A stretch of DNA of 64,000 nucleotides, taken from NCBI RefSeq assembly GCF_040907265.1, contig NZ_JBFOHP010000002.1, forward strand, positions 5,766,001 to 5,830,000, given 5' to 3'. This DNA is from Streptomyces sclerotialus. GTDB lineage: Bacteria; Actinomycetota; Actinomycetes; Streptomycetales; Streptomycetaceae. Shown one piece after another: positions 33,954 to 43,537 of this stretch (positions are counted from its first letter, which is position 1; every line of letters begins with the position of its first letter). The notes below the pieces were generated by a model that saw nothing but the letters and a program-made list of their open reading frames with translations, had not been told where the DNA came from and did no database searches. Position numbers and translations under genes: made by a program.

Positions 33954-35002
33954 AGGCCACCATGAAGGCCGTCCAGTACCGCACCGTGGGCGCCGCGCCC
34001 GAGGTCGTCGAGGTGCCCGTCCCCGAGCCCGGGCCCGGCCAGGTGCTCCTGAAGGTGACCGCCGCCGGGGTCTGCCACTCCGACTTCTCCGTCATGCAGT
34101 GGACGGCGGACCAGCTGCCCTTCCCGCTGCCCCTCACCCTCGGCCACGAAGGCGCCGGCACGGTCGCCGCGCTCGGCGAGGGCGTCACCGGCTTCGCCGT
34201 GGGCGACCAGGTCGCCGTGTACGGCCCGTGGGGCTGCGGTGCCTGCGCCAAGTGCGCCGAGGGCAAGGAGAACTACTGCCTGCGCGCACCCGAGCTCGGC
34301 ATCCGCCCGCCCGGCCTGGGCGCCCCCGGCGCGCTCGCCGAGTACCTCCTCGTCGACGACGCCCGCCACCTGCTGCCGCTCGGCGGCCTGGACCCCGTCC
34401 AGGCCGTGCCGCTCACCGACGCGGGCCTGACCCCCTACCACGCGATCAAGCGCTCGCTGCCGAAGCTGGTGCCCGGCTCCACCGCCGTCGTCATCGGCAC
34501 CGGCGGCCTCGGCCACGTCGCGATCCAGCTGCTGCGCGCGCTGAGCACGGCCCGGGTGATCGCGCTGGACGTCAGCGAGGAGAAGCTGGCGCTGGCCCGC
34601 GAGGTCGGCGCCCACGAGACGGTGCTGTCCGACGCCTGCGCCGCGGCGACGGTCCGCGAGCTGACCGGCGGCCTCGGCGCCCAGCTCGTCCTGGACTTCG
34701 TCGGCGCGCCGCCCACCGTCACCACCGCGGGCGCGGTGGCGGCGGTCGAGGCGGACGTGACGATCGTCGGCCTCGGCGGCGGCGCGCTGCCGGTCGGCTT
34801 CGGCACCTCGGCGTACGAGGTGTCGGTGGCGGCGCCGTACTGGGGCAGCCGCGCCGAACTGGCCGAGGTCCTGGAACTGGCCCGGGCCGGCGCCCTCCAG
34901 GTCCACGTCGAGACGTACGGCATCGACGACGCGCCGCTGGCCTACGAGCGGCTGCACCACGGGCAGGTCAACGGCCGGGCCGTGATCCTGCCGCACGGCT
35001 GA
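33950..35002 (+). CDS. Zinc-dependent alcohol dehydrogenase (MDR family)
   Basis: NAD(P)-dependent medium-chain dehydrogenase, 350 aa. The catalytic zinc region CHSDFSVMQ and GHEGAGTV is present. All four structural-zinc Cys are present (WGCGACAKCAEGKENYC). The Rossmann motif is VIGTGGLGHVAIQLLRAL followed by VIALDVSEEKL. The ATG at 33950 follows GAGGAGGTTCACC; an in-frame ATG at 33962 is possible. It is in an operon with the TetR gene. Confidence 0.92.
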   Translation: MKATMKAVQYRTVGAAPEVVEVPVPEPGPGQVLLKVTAAGVCHSDFSVMQWTADQLPFPLPLTLGHEGAGTVAALGEGVTGFAVGDQVAVYGPWGCGACAKCAEGKENYCLRAPELGIRPPGLGAPGALAEYLLVDDARHLLPLGGLDPVQAVPLTDAGLTPYHAIKRSLPKLVPGSTAVVIGTGGLGHVAIQLLRALSTARVIALDVSEEKLALAREVGAHETVLSDACAAATVRELTGGLGAQLVLDFVGAPPTVTTAGAVAAVEADVTIVGLGGGALPVGFGTSAYEVSVAAPYWGSRAELAEVLELARAGALQVHVETYGIDDAPLAYERLHHGQVNGRAVILPHG

Positions 35003-35011
35003 GCGCCGCGG

Positions 35012-36631
35012 TCAGCCCTTCGCCGGGGCGTCGGCGGACCGCGTCACCTCGAAGTGGTCGATGCGCTCGCCCGTCTCGGCGAGCGCGGTGACCTTCATCC
35101 GGGGGCGGTGGCCGGTCCCGACCTCCACGGCGAGGAAGGAGAAGCCGGTGTAGCGGACCCGGGACCACTCGACCTTGTCGGTGTTCTTCCCGCCGCCCTT
35201 CACCCAGTGGTACGTCTCGACCTCGTCCAGGTCCTTCACGTGCCCCTCGTAGCTGTCCGGCACGGGGAACTTGTACAGCGCCTTGCCCGCGCCGCCCGCC
35301 GTGACGTACACGATGCCCTCGCGGGCCGAGTCCACGTGACCGCCGACCGGCACCTTGCGGGACACGTCGGTGCCCTTGATGGCGTCGGTGCGCTCGTAGA
35401 TGTGGTTGTGGCCGTTGATCACCAGGTCCACGCCGTGCTTCTCGAAGAGCGGCAGCCAGGCGTCCCGGACACCGCCGTCCGAGGCGTGCGAGACGGTCGT
35501 GGAGAACGCGCAGTGGTGGAAGAACACCACGATGAAGTCGATGTCCTTGCTGCCGCGCAGCTCACCGAGGCGGCGGTCCAGCCAGCGGGTCTGCTTGCCG
35601 TTCGTGTAGCCGGTGTTCGCGGTGATCTCGTAGCTGACGTCGTTGGCGTCCAGCGCGACCACGCCGACGTTGCCGTAGGTGAAGGAGTAGACGCCGGGCG
35701 CGCGCTCGGGGTCCGGGCCGTTCTCCGGCAGCGACCAGCGGGCCAGCTGGCCGCCGTAGCCGTCGGGGGAGTACCAGGCCTCCATGTCGTGGTTGCCGGT
35801 CGTCACCATCCACGGCACGGACTTGGCGACCGTCTCCGTCTGCGCCAGGAACTGGTCCCACACCCGCGCGTCGTAGGTGTCCTCCACCGAGCCCTGGCCG
35901 TCCGGGTCGGCGTAGCAGATGTCGCCCGCGTGCAGGTGGAAGGAGGGGTTCTGGCCCAGGATCAGCTGGTCGTTGGCGAGTGCGTCGTAGCTCACGCCCT
36001 GGTCGCCGAAGGCGGTGAAGACGAACTTCTCGGGCCGCGCGGGAGCCGTACGGAACGTGCCGATCGTCGAGAAGTGGCGCGCGTCGGCCGGGTCGAAGCC
36101 GTCGTGGCCGACGCCGTAGTAGTACGTCGTGCCCGGCTTGAGGCCGTCCAGTGCGGCGTGCAGGTAGTACTGGTCGACGGCCGGCAGCTTCTTCGTGAGC
36201 GCCGGGGTGTGCAGGTCCCGCACCTCCGCCTCGATCTTCCGGCTGAGGTCCCACGGCTTCAGGCCCACCCGCAGGTACGGCCGCTTCACCGCGAACGGCA
36301 CCTGCCAGGAGACCCGCATCTGCGTCCTGGGGTCGGCACCGAACTGCAGATGCCGGCCGAAGGGCGCCACCAGCTTGCCGTCCACCGTGGCCGAGGCGGG
36401 TGCGGACAGCAGGGACGTGGAGCGCGGCGCCGCGCACGCCGTGGTGGAGCCGAGCAGCCCGCTGCCCGCGACGAGGCCCGCACCGGCCGCCGAGGTACGC
36501 AGCAGCCCGCGCCGGGACAGCTTGGTGCGCAGGTACTCGTGCTGCTCGGCCATGGACATGCGGGCGGCGAGCCGCTCGGGGATGCCGAAGCGGGGGATGT
36601 CGGGGGAGGCGGGGGTCTCACGTGAAGCCAT
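35012..36631 (-). CDS. Tat-exported purple-acid-phosphatase-like metallophosphoesterase
   Basis: Secreted phosphatase of 539 aa. The Tat signal (LSRRGLLRTSAAGAGLVAGS) begins about 38 residues in, after an unusually long N-region. An Fn3-like N-domain is followed by the metal-binding motifs TAFGDQG, HAGDICYAD, GNHDMEAWY, FFHHCAFSTT and NGHNHIYERT, matching purple acid phosphatases with a dinuclear metal site. No ribosome site is obvious at the chosen ATG. It converges on the adh gene with nine bases between stops. Confidence 0.9.
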   Translation of the reverse strand: MASRETPASPDIPRFGIPERLAARMSMAEQHEYLRTKLSRRGLLRTSAAGAGLVAGSGLLGSTTACAAPRSTSLLSAPASATVDGKLVAPFGRHLQFGADPRTQMRVSWQVPFAVKRPYLRVGLKPWDLSRKIEAEVRDLHTPALTKKLPAVDQYYLHAALDGLKPGTTYYYGVGHDGFDPADARHFSTIGTFRTAPARPEKFVFTAFGDQGVSYDALANDQLILGQNPSFHLHAGDICYADPDGQGSVEDTYDARVWDQFLAQTETVAKSVPWMVTTGNHDMEAWYSPDGYGGQLARWSLPENGPDPERAPGVYSFTYGNVGVVALDANDVSYEITANTGYTNGKQTRWLDRRLGELRGSKDIDFIVVFFHHCAFSTTVSHASDGGVRDAWLPLFEKHGVDLVINGHNHIYERTDAIKGTDVSRKVPVGGHVDSAREGIVYVTAGGAGKALYKFPVPDSYEGHVKDLDEVETYHWVKGGGKNTDKVEWSRVRYTGFSFLAVEVGTGHRPRMKVTALAETGERIDHFEVTRSADAPAKG

Positions 36632-36724
36632 GCCGAAAACGTGCCATCGCCGCGGAACCGGATCACGTACTGCGGGTTAACCTCAGCTGTACGGCGCACC
36701 ATGTGTCCGTATGCCGGACGGTGG

Positions 36725-36753
36725 ATGTCAGCCCCTGGGACGAAGAGTAGGGT
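36725..36753 (+). promoter_or_regulatory. leuB promoter, probably leaderless
   Basis: ATGTCA (36725-36730) and TAGGGT (36748-36753) are separated by 17 bases, a good -35/-10 pair. The -10 ends 6 bases before the leuB ATG, so the mRNA would start at the start codon. Confidence 0.55.
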
Positions 36754-36759
36754 CCAGGC

Positions 36760-37800
36760 ATGTCTCGCAGCATTCGCCTCGCAGTGATCCCCGGTGACGG
36801 AATCGGCCAGGAAGTCGTGGCCCAGGGCCTCAAGGTCCTCTCGGCCGTCCTCCCGCAGGACGTGAAGCTGGAAACCCAGGAGTACGACCTGGGCGCCAAG
36901 CGATGGCACGCGACCGGCGAGACCCTGCCGGACGCCGAGATGGAGTCGCTCAAGCAGCACGACGCCATCCTGCTCGGCGCCATCGGCGACCCGTCCGTGC
37001 CCTCCGGCGTCCTGGAGCGCGGGCTGCTGCTGAAGCTCCGCTTCGCCTTCGACCACTTCGTGAACCTGCGCCCGTCGAAGCTCTTCCCGAACACCAGCAC
37101 CCCGCTGGCCGGCCGCCCTGACATCGACTTCATCGTCGTCCGCGAGGGCACCGAGGGCCCGTACACCGGCAACGGCGGCAGCCTGCGCACCGGCACGCCC
37201 CACGAGGTCGCCACCGAGGTGAGCCTGAACACGGCGTACGGCGTCGAGCGGGTCGTCCGGGACGCGTACGAGCGCGCCCAGGCCCGCCCGCGCAAGAAGC
37301 TGACGCTGGTCCACAAGAACAACGTCCTGGTCCACGCCGGCCACATGTGGAAGAAGATCTTCGACAAGGTGGGCGAGGAGTACCCCGAGGTCACCACCGA
37401 CTACCTGCACGTCGACGCCGCGACGATCTTCTTCGTCACGCAGCCGGAGCGCTTCGACGTCATCGTCACCGACAACCTCTTCGGCGACATCCTCACCGAC
37501 CTCGCCGCTGCCGTCACCGGCGGCATCGGCCTGGCCGCCTCCGGCAACATCAACCCGACGGGCGACTTCCCGTCGATGTTCGAGCCGGTCCACGGCTCGG
37601 CCCCGGACATCGCGGGTACCGGCAAGGCCGACCCGACCGCGACGATCCTCTCCGTCGCGCTCCTCCTGCGCCACCTCGGTTACGACGCCGAGGCCGTCCG
37701 CATCGAGGAGGCCGTCGCCGCAGACCTCGAAGGCCGCGACGGCACCGCCCGCACCACCGACGAGATCGGTGACGCGCTCGCCGGCCGAGTAGCGGGCTGA
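36760..37800 (+). CDS. leuB: 3-isopropylmalate dehydrogenase
   Basis: Third enzyme of leucine synthesis: NAD- and Mg-dependent oxidative decarboxylation of 3-isopropylmalate, 346 aa. Motifs: [14 protein letters not shown], the substrate loop [39 protein letters not shown], the metal-binding [26 protein letters not shown], and [19 protein letters not shown]. No ribosome site is seen; the promoter arrangement suggests leaderless expression. It is followed by ilvE after a terminator. Confidence 0.96.
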   Translation: MSRSIRLAVIPGDGIGQEVVAQGLKVLSAVLPQDVKLETQEYDLGAKRWHATGETLPDAEMESLKQHDAILLGAIGDPSVPSGVLERGLLLKLRFAFDHFVNLRPSKLFPNTSTPLAGRPDIDFIVVREGTEGPYTGNGGSLRTGTPHEVATEVSLNTAYGVERVVRDAYERAQARPRKKLTLVHKNNVLVHAGHMWKKIFDKVGEEYPEVTTDYLHVDAATIFFVTQPERFDVIVTDNLFGDILTDLAAAVTGGIGLAASGNINPTGDFPSMFEPVHGSAPDIAGTGKADPTATILSVALLLRHLGYDAEAVRIEEAVAADLEGRDGTARTTDEIGDALAGRVAG

Positions 37801-37841
37801 CGCCGCTGCTCCGACACGACAGCTGAAGCTGTCCCTGCCCG

Positions 37842-37886
37842 TAGCCCAGCGGCGATGCCTGACAAGGCACCCGGCCGCTGGGCTAC
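37842..37886. terminator. Terminator after leuB
   Basis: Perfect 13-bp arms (GTAGCCCAGCGGC and complement) enclose a loop that itself contains GCC/GGC pairs. It starts about 41 bases after the leuB stop. Confidence 0.7.
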
Positions 37887-37951
37887 TCGGCGGTTGGGTG
37901 CGACCATCGACCCCAGGCCGCGCACGCGCAGTACGCCACCTCCTTCCTCTC

Positions 37952-37990
37952 CGCGGTCCCACGCGAGCGATAATCGAACGTGGGACCGCG
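37952..37990. promoter_or_regulatory. ilvE promoter: inverted repeat around a -10 box
   Basis: Perfect 12-bp arms, CGCGGTCCCACG (37952-37963) and CGTGGGACCGCG (37979-37990), flank 15 bases containing GATAAT (37969-37974), a strong -10 hexamer. A protein bound to both arms would cover the promoter, or the arms could form a cruciform. The implied leader is about 90 bases. Confidence 0.55.
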
Positions 37991-38072
37991 CAAGGGGAAG
38001 CTCGGACGTCCACGTACCGAAGGACGTCGTGAGCGCGGCCGCCACAACCACACCGGTGAAGGACACGCACTC

Positions 38073-39161
38073 ATGACGACGCCCACGATCGAGCTCAAGC
38101 CCTCCGCGCACCCGCTGCCCGCAGCGGAGCGCGAGAAGATCCTGGCCAGCCCCGGCTTCGGCCGGCACTTCACCGACCACATGGTGACCATCCGGTGGAC
38201 CGAGGGCCGCGGCTGGCACGACGCGCAGCTCGTCCCGTACGCGCCGCTCTCGATCGACCCGGCGAACATGACCCTGCACTACGCCCAGACGATCTTCGAG
38301 GGGCTGAAGGCCTACCGCCGTCCCGACGGCACGGTCGCCAGCTTCCGCCCGGAGGCCAACGCGGAGCGCTTCCAGCGCTCCGCGCGCCGCCTGGGCATGC
38401 CGGAGCTGCCCGTCGAGACGTTCATCGCGGCGTGCGACGCGCTGGTCGAGCAGGACAAGGACTGGGTCCCGGCGCACGGCGGCGAGGAGTCGCTCTACCT
38501 GCGCCCGTTCATGTTCGCCTCCGAGGTCGGCCTGGGCGTGAAGCCCGCCAACGAGTACCTCTTCATCGTGATCGCCTCGCCCGCCGGCGCCTACTTCCCC
38601 GGCGGCGTCAAGCCCGTCTCCATCTGGCTGTCCGAGGACCGGGTCCGCGCCGTCCCCGGCGGCATGGGCGACGCCAAGACCGGCGGCAACTACGCCGCTT
38701 CCCTGCTCGCCCAGGCCGAGGCCGCCGAGAAGGGCTGCGACCAGGTCGCCTACCTCGACGCCGTGGAGCACAAGTGGGTCGAGGAGCTGGGCGGCATGAA
38801 CCTGTACTTCGTGTACGGCAACAAGATCGTCACGCCCACCCTCACGGGCTCGCTGCTCGCCGGCATCACCCGTGACTCCCTCCTCACCGTCGCCCGCGAC
38901 CTGGGGTACGAGGCGGAGGAGGCGCGCGTCTCCATCGACCAGTGGCAGGCCGACACGGAGAACGGCACCCTCACCGAGGTCTTCGCCTGCGGCACCGCCG
39001 CGGTCATCACGCCCGTCGGCACGGTGAAGCGCGCCGGTGCCGAGTGGCAGCAGAGCGGCGGCGAGCCCGGCGAGGTCACCATGAAGCTCCGCGAGGCGCT
39101 GCTGAACATCCAGCGGGGCACGGCGGAGGACACCCACGGCTGGATGCACCCCCTGGGCTGA
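38073..39161 (+). CDS. ilvE: Branched-chain amino acid aminotransferase
   Basis: PLP enzyme for the last step of Ile, Leu and Val synthesis and the first of their breakdown, 362 aa, class IV fold. Visible: [10 protein letters not shown], the substrate loop YLRPFMFAS, the PLP-lysine region [18 protein letters not shown], and [14 protein letters not shown]. The ATG at 38073 follows GAAGGA and gives the family N-terminus [11 protein letters not shown]; the open frame extends 31 codons upstream without similarity. Confidence 0.96.
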   Translation: MTTPTIELKPSAHPLPAAEREKILASPGFGRHFTDHMVTIRWTEGRGWHDAQLVPYAPLSIDPANMTLHYAQTIFEGLKAYRRPDGTVASFRPEANAERFQRSARRLGMPELPVETFIAACDALVEQDKDWVPAHGGEESLYLRPFMFASEVGLGVKPANEYLFIVIASPAGAYFPGGVKPVSIWLSEDRVRAVPGGMGDAKTGGNYAASLLAQAEAAEKGCDQVAYLDAVEHKWVEELGGMNLYFVYGNKIVTPTLTGSLLAGITRDSLLTVARDLGYEAEEARVSIDQWQADTENGTLTEVFACGTAAVITPVGTVKRAGAEWQQSGGEPGEVTMKLREALLNIQRGTAEDTHGWMHPLG

Positions 39162-39184
39162 GCACCCGGCCACGCACGGTTCCC

Positions 39185-39232
39185 GACGGGCCGCCCCGGA
39201 CGCGTACGTACCCGCGTCCGGAGCGGCCCGTC
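39185..39232. terminator. Terminator between ilvE and the NCS1 pseudogene
   Basis: Arms of about 20 bp with one mismatch (GACGGGCCGC-CCGGACGCG and complement) around an 8-base loop, between convergent genes. Confidence 0.75.
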
Positions 39233-39260
39233 GTCGTGCCGTCGTCGTGCCGTCCGCCGG

Positions 39261-40692
39261 TCAGCGCACCTCGGCGGGTGCTTCCTCCATGGGCGCCACG
39301 GCCACCGGCACGGCTGCCGGGCGGCGCGTCAGCACCCCGTACAGCACGGCCGTGACCAGCGCCGAGAGCAGGAACGAGAGGTCGATGCCGGCGGTGTACG
39401 GGACGAGCGGGCCGGTGTAGAGCGGAGTGTCCACCGCGGCCAGGCCGACCAGCGAGCCGGCCGCCCACGCCACCGTCGCGGGCACGTGCCAGCCCGCGGT
39501 GTACCAGTAGCGGCCGCCCCGGGCCCGGCGGTTGTAGACCTGCAGCGCCTCGGAGTCGTACACCCCGCGGCAGCGCGCGAAGCCGATCACGGTGATCACC
39601 GCCCAGGGCGTGCCGACCGCGGTGAGCAGCAGAACGAAGGCGGTCATCGCGTCCTGCGCGTCCCAGGCGAAGTGGCCGAGGTAGACGAAGAACGTCGCGA
39701 TCCCGGCGACGACGTAGGTGGCCTGGGTGCGGGTGGCGCGCGGCAGGATCGCGTCGAGGTCCAGGCCCATCGAGTACAGCATCAGGCCCGCGTTGCCGAC
39801 CGAGCCCGCCGAGGCGGCGAGGAAGAGCGGGACGAGGAACCAGAACGGCGCCCCCGCGACGAGCGGCCCGGCGTAGTCGTCGCCCGCGCCGACCGCCAGC
39901 GCGGTGAACGTGCCGAAGAGCTGGGGGATCAGCAGCCCCGCGACCAGGCCGAGGCAGGTGGCCAGGAACACCCTGCGGGAACTGTGCCGGCGCGGGGAGA
40001 TGTACCGGGTGTAGTCGCCGAGCAGGGTGATGAAGGCGATCGGGCCGCTCAGCCCGGCCGAGACCACCGCCAGCAGCCAGGTGGGCCAGAAGCTCCCGAG
40101 CAGGTACGTGCTGCCGTGCGGGGCCGCGGTGGTGAAGTCCGGCGCGTACGCCAGCAGGCCGGCGGCGAGGATCGCGGTCATGCCGAGCGCGAGGCCGCGG
40201 GAGAGGCGGAGCAGCAGCTTGTAGCCGTAGACCGCGCCGGCCGCCGTGCAGACCGCGAGCAGTGCGTAGACGGCCGCGTAGCTCGCGCCGCCGTCGGGGG
40301 AGGCCGGTGAGCCGGGCGAGGGTGCCGACGACGGCGTCCCCGCCGACCCAGAGGGTGAGCGCGGTGTAGCCGAGCGAGAGCAGCAGGCCGATCACCGAGC
40401 CGACCAGCCGGCCGCGTACGCCGAAGTGGGCGCCGGAGCTGGTGGAGAGGTTGGTGCCGGTGCGCAGGGAGACCAGCGCGAGGGGCGCGGTGAGCAGCGT
40501 GCCCACGAGGGTGCCCACGGTCAGCGAGGTCACCGACGGCCAGAAACCCAGCCCGAAGGAGACCGGCAGCCAGCCGAAGATCACCACCCCGAGGGCGAGG
40601 TTCGAGCCCAGCAGGATGGAGACGAGGTCGCGCGGCCGGCTGGTGCGTTCCTCGTCGGGGATCGTGTCGACTCCGCGTTGTTCGATCGGCAT
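39261..40692 (-). pseudogene. NCS1-family permease, disrupted by a 1-base frameshift
   Basis: Cytosine/purine/allantoin-type permease next to the urease genes. The start (MPIEQRGVDTIPDEERTSR, ATG at 40692, AGAGGAG upstream) and the first helices read well to VVGTLARLTGLP. Similarity then continues in another frame (DGGASYAAVYALLAV, then MTAILAAGLLAYAPDF) to the stop at 39261. The switch falls at a run of five G's at 40296-40300 (five C's on the coding strand): removing one base restores a single frame of about 476 codons. This is either a true inactivating or phase-variable mutation or a sequencing error. It is divergent from ureAB and probably brought in a substrate for that pathway. Confidence 0.82.
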
Positions 40693-40760
40693 GAGAGGGC
40701 TCCTCTGAGAGGCCGGACAACTGTCGGGGGGTGGCCGCTCCGGGGGAAGCGTTCCGGTTT

Positions 40761-40777
40761 TTTGAGCGGCGCTCAAT
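40761..40777. promoter_or_regulatory. Operator-like palindrome 1 of the NCS1/urease divergent region
   Basis: TTTGAGCGGCGCTCAAT contains TTGAGCG and CGCTCAA arms around one G. It shares the core GAG-Y-GGCGCTC with site 2, 70 bp away centre to centre. It lies near the permease promoter. Confidence 0.65.
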
Positions 40778-40830
40778 GTGACCCATGCCCCTGTGACCGG
40801 TCAACCCTTTCGGACTCCTGGTTTCTCTGG

Positions 40831-40847
40831 TTAGAGTGGCGCTCTAA
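40831..40847. promoter_or_regulatory. Operator-like palindrome 2 of the NCS1/urease divergent region
   Basis: TTAGAGTGGCGCTCTAA, with TTAGAG and CTCTAA arms, lies 22 bases before the ureAB ATG. The same core as site 1 suggests one dimeric regulator controls both directions, most simply the TetR protein encoded at 44637. Confidence 0.65.
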
Positions 40848-40868
40848 TCGATCAGGAGGTGTGGTGGC

Positions 40869-41570
40869 ATGCGGCTGACCCCGACCGAGCGCGACCGGCT
40901 GCTGCTGTTCGGCGCCGCCGAACTGGCGAGAGCGCGCAGGGCACGCGGCCTGAAGCTGAACGTGCCCGAGGCGACCGCTCTCGTCGCGGACACGGTCTGC
41001 GAGGTGGCCAGGGACGGCGGCCGGCTGGCCGACGCGATCGAGGCGGCCCGCGCCGTCCTCGGCCCGGACGACGTCCTGCCCGGCGTCGCCGACGTGGTCA
41101 CCGAGGTGCACGTCGAAGCCGTCTTCGACGACGGCTCCCGGCTCGCCGTGGTCAGCGACCCCATCGCCGGGGGCTCGCTGGGCGACGCGGCCCCGGGTGC
41201 CGTCCTGCCCGGCCCCGCCGACGAGGCCCCGGCACCCGCGCTGACCGTCCGCGTCCGCAACACCGCGACCGTCCCGGTCAGCGTCACCTCCCACTTCCAC
41301 TTCTTCGAGGCCAACCCCCGGCTCGACTTCGACCGCGCCGCCGCCTACGGCATGCGGCTCAACGTCCCCGCCGGCTCCTCCCAGCGCTTCGGTCCGGGCA
41401 CCGAGGAAGAGGTCGGCCTCGTACCGATCGGCGGCGACCGGATCGCCATCGGCTTCGCGGGCCTGGTCGACGGCCCGCTGGACGCGCCGGGGGCCAAGGA
41501 AGAAGCGCTGCGGCGGGCCGCCGCCTGCGGCTACCTGGGGGCGAACACTGCAGAGGAGGAGCGGGCATGA
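40869..41570 (+). CDS. ureAB: Urease gamma/beta fusion subunit
   Basis: Structural urease subunit of 233 aa fusing gamma (residues about 1-100, MRLTPTERDRLLLFGAAELARARRARGLKLN) and beta (about 105-230, with VRVRNTATVPVSVTSHFHFFEANPRLDFDRAAAYGMRL). The fusion resembles that of Helicobacter UreA. A ribosome site (CAGGAGG) precedes the ATG. The stop overlaps the ureC start (ATGA). Confidence 0.93.
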   Translation: MRLTPTERDRLLLFGAAELARARRARGLKLNVPEATALVADTVCEVARDGGRLADAIEAARAVLGPDDVLPGVADVVTEVHVEAVFDDGSRLAVVSDPIAGGSLGDAAPGAVLPGPADEAPAPALTVRVRNTATVPVSVTSHFHFFEANPRLDFDRAAAYGMRLNVPAGSSQRFGPGTEEEVGLVPIGGDRIAIGFAGLVDGPLDAPGAKEEALRRAAACGYLGANTAEEERA

Positions 41571-43273
41571 CCACCATCGATCCGCGTGAGTACGCGTCCG
41601 TGCACGGCCCCCGGGCCGGCGACCGGGTCGTCCTCGGCGACACCGGCCTCGTCGTACGCGTCGAGTCCGACGCCCAGCAGCCCGGCGACGAATTCCTCGC
41701 CGGCTTCGGCAAGACCGCCCGCGACGGCCTCCACCTCAAAGCCGCCGCCGTCCGCGAGACCTGCGACGTCGTCATCAGCAACGTGCTGGTCATCGACGCC
41801 GTACAGGGCATCCGCAAGGTCTCCATCGGCATCCGCGAAGGCCGCATCAGCGGCATCGGCCGGGCCGGCAACCCCGACACCATGGACGGCGTCGACGTCG
41901 TCGTCGGCACCGGCACCACCATCGTCTCCGGCGAAGGCCTGATAGCCACGGCGGGCGCCGTGGACACCCACGTCCACCTGCTCTCGCCGCGCATCATGGA
42001 GGCCTCCCTCGCCTCCGGCGTCACCACCATCATCGGCCAGGAGTTCGGCCCCGTCTGGGGCGTCGGCGTCAACTCGCCGTGGGCCCTGCGGCACGCCTTC
42101 AACTCCTTCGACGCCTGGCCCGTCAACATCGGCTTCCTCGCCCGCGGCTCCTCCTCCGACCCCGCCCCGCTCGTCGAGGCGCTCGCCGAGGGCGGCGCCT
42201 CCGGCTTCAAGGTCCACGAGGACATGGGCGCCCACACCCGCGCCCTGGACACCGCCCTGCGCGTCGCCGAGGAGCACGACGTCCAGGTCGCCCTGCACAG
42301 CGACGGCCTCAACGAATGCCTGTCCGTCGAGGACACCCTCGCCGTACTGGAAGGCCGCACCATCCACGCCTTCCACATCGAGGGCTGCGGCGGCGGACAT
42401 GTACCCAACGTCCTGAAGATGGCGGGCGTGGAGAACGTCATCGGCTCCTCCACCAACCCCACCCTGCCCTTCGGCCGGGACGCCGTCGCCGAGCACTACG
42501 GCATGATCGTCTCCGTCCACGACCTCAAGACGGACCTGCCCGGCGACGCCGCCATGGCCCGTGACCGCATCCGCGCCGGCACCATGGGCGCCGAGGACGT
42601 CCTGCACGACCTGGGCGCCATCGGCATCACCTCCTCCGACGCGCAGGGCATGGGCCGCGCCGGCGAGACCGTACGCCGTACCTTCGCCATGGCCGGCAAG
42701 ATGAAGGCCGAACTCGGCCCCATGGAGGGCGACGGCGCGCACGACGACAACGCGCGCGTGCTGCGCTACATGGCCAAACTGACCATCAACCCCGCCATCG
42801 CGCACGGCCTCTCCCACGAGATCGGCTCCCTCGAAGTCGGCAAGATGGCCGACATCTCCCTCTGGCAGCCCCGCTACTTCGGTGCCAAGCCGCAGCTGGT
42901 CCTGAAGTCCGGCTTCCCGGCGTGGGGCGTCACCGGCGACCCCAACGCGGCCACCGACACCTGCGAACCCCTCGTCATGGGCCCCCTGTTCGGCGCGCAC
43001 GGCGCCACCGCCGCCGACCTCTCCGTCGCCTTCGTCAGCGGCGCCGCCGCCGCGGCCGGCGCCCCCGGCAAGGCCTTCGACTCGCTGCCCACCCGGCGCC
43101 GGCGCATCGCCGTCCGCGGCACCCGCGGCATCGGCCCGCGCGACCTGCTGCGCAACGACCGCGTCGGCGACGTCCAGGTCGACGGCGACACCGGCCTGGT
43201 CACCCTGGACGGCAGCCCCATGCGCTCCGACCCCGCCGACTACGTCCCACTGTCCCGGCTCTACTTCCTCTGA
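41567..43273 (+). CDS. ureC: Urease alpha (catalytic) subunit, divergent type
   Basis: Nickel amidohydrolase subunit, 568 aa, hydrolysing urea to ammonia and carbamate. Nickel ligands are kept: His pair in VDTHVHL, carbamylated Lys in GFKVHEDMG, His in ALHSD and EGCGGGHVPN, Asp in SSDAQGMGRAGE. The mobile flap differs from the classical MVCHHL: here it reads VSVHDL, so the usual flap Cys and one His are replaced, though the general-acid His remains. No accessory genes (ureD, E, F, G) are near. It is probably a second, divergent urease; another amide substrate cannot be excluded. Confidence 0.9.
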   Translation: MTTIDPREYASVHGPRAGDRVVLGDTGLVVRVESDAQQPGDEFLAGFGKTARDGLHLKAAAVRETCDVVISNVLVIDAVQGIRKVSIGIREGRISGIGRAGNPDTMDGVDVVVGTGTTIVSGEGLIATAGAVDTHVHLLSPRIMEASLASGVTTIIGQEFGPVWGVGVNSPWALRHAFNSFDAWPVNIGFLARGSSSDPAPLVEALAEGGASGFKVHEDMGAHTRALDTALRVAEEHDVQVALHSDGLNECLSVEDTLAVLEGRTIHAFHIEGCGGGHVPNVLKMAGVENVIGSSTNPTLPFGRDAVAEHYGMIVSVHDLKTDLPGDAAMARDRIRAGTMGAEDVLHDLGAIGITSSDAQGMGRAGETVRRTFAMAGKMKAELGPMEGDGAHDDNARVLRYMAKLTINPAIAHGLSHEIGSLEVGKMADISLWQPRYFGAKPQLVLKSGFPAWGVTGDPNAATDTCEPLVMGPLFGAHGATAADLSVAFVSGAAAAAGAPGKAFDSLPTRRRRIAVRGTRGIGPRDLLRNDRVGDVQVDGDTGLVTLDGSPMRSDPADYVPLSRLYFL

Positions 43274-43355
43274 ACCCTCTGAGCCGGACCCGCCCCGCGG
43301 GTCCGGGACGCCCCTGACACCGGGCGCCCCGGACCCGCGGGCCCCTTCCTGCCGC

Positions 43356-43381
43356 GGGCGGTCCCAGCACGGGGACCGCCC
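43356..43381. terminator. Hairpin between ureC and agmatine deiminase
   Basis: Perfect 10-bp arms (GGGCGGTCCC and complement) with a 6-base loop in a very GC-rich 264-base gap. It may end or attenuate the urease transcript before the deiminase gene. Confidence 0.55.
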
Positions 43382-43537
43382 CGCCCGGACCGGCCCCGTA
43401 CCGCCGAAGCGGCCTGCCCCGCTTCGGCCACCCCGCCCCGCCCGGGGCCCGTCCCTTCCCGGGCGGCACCGGGGCGGCCGCCCCCCCCCGGCGGCCGCCC
43501 CGCCCCTTTCCCCCTCCCACCTGCAAGGACGCAGCTC

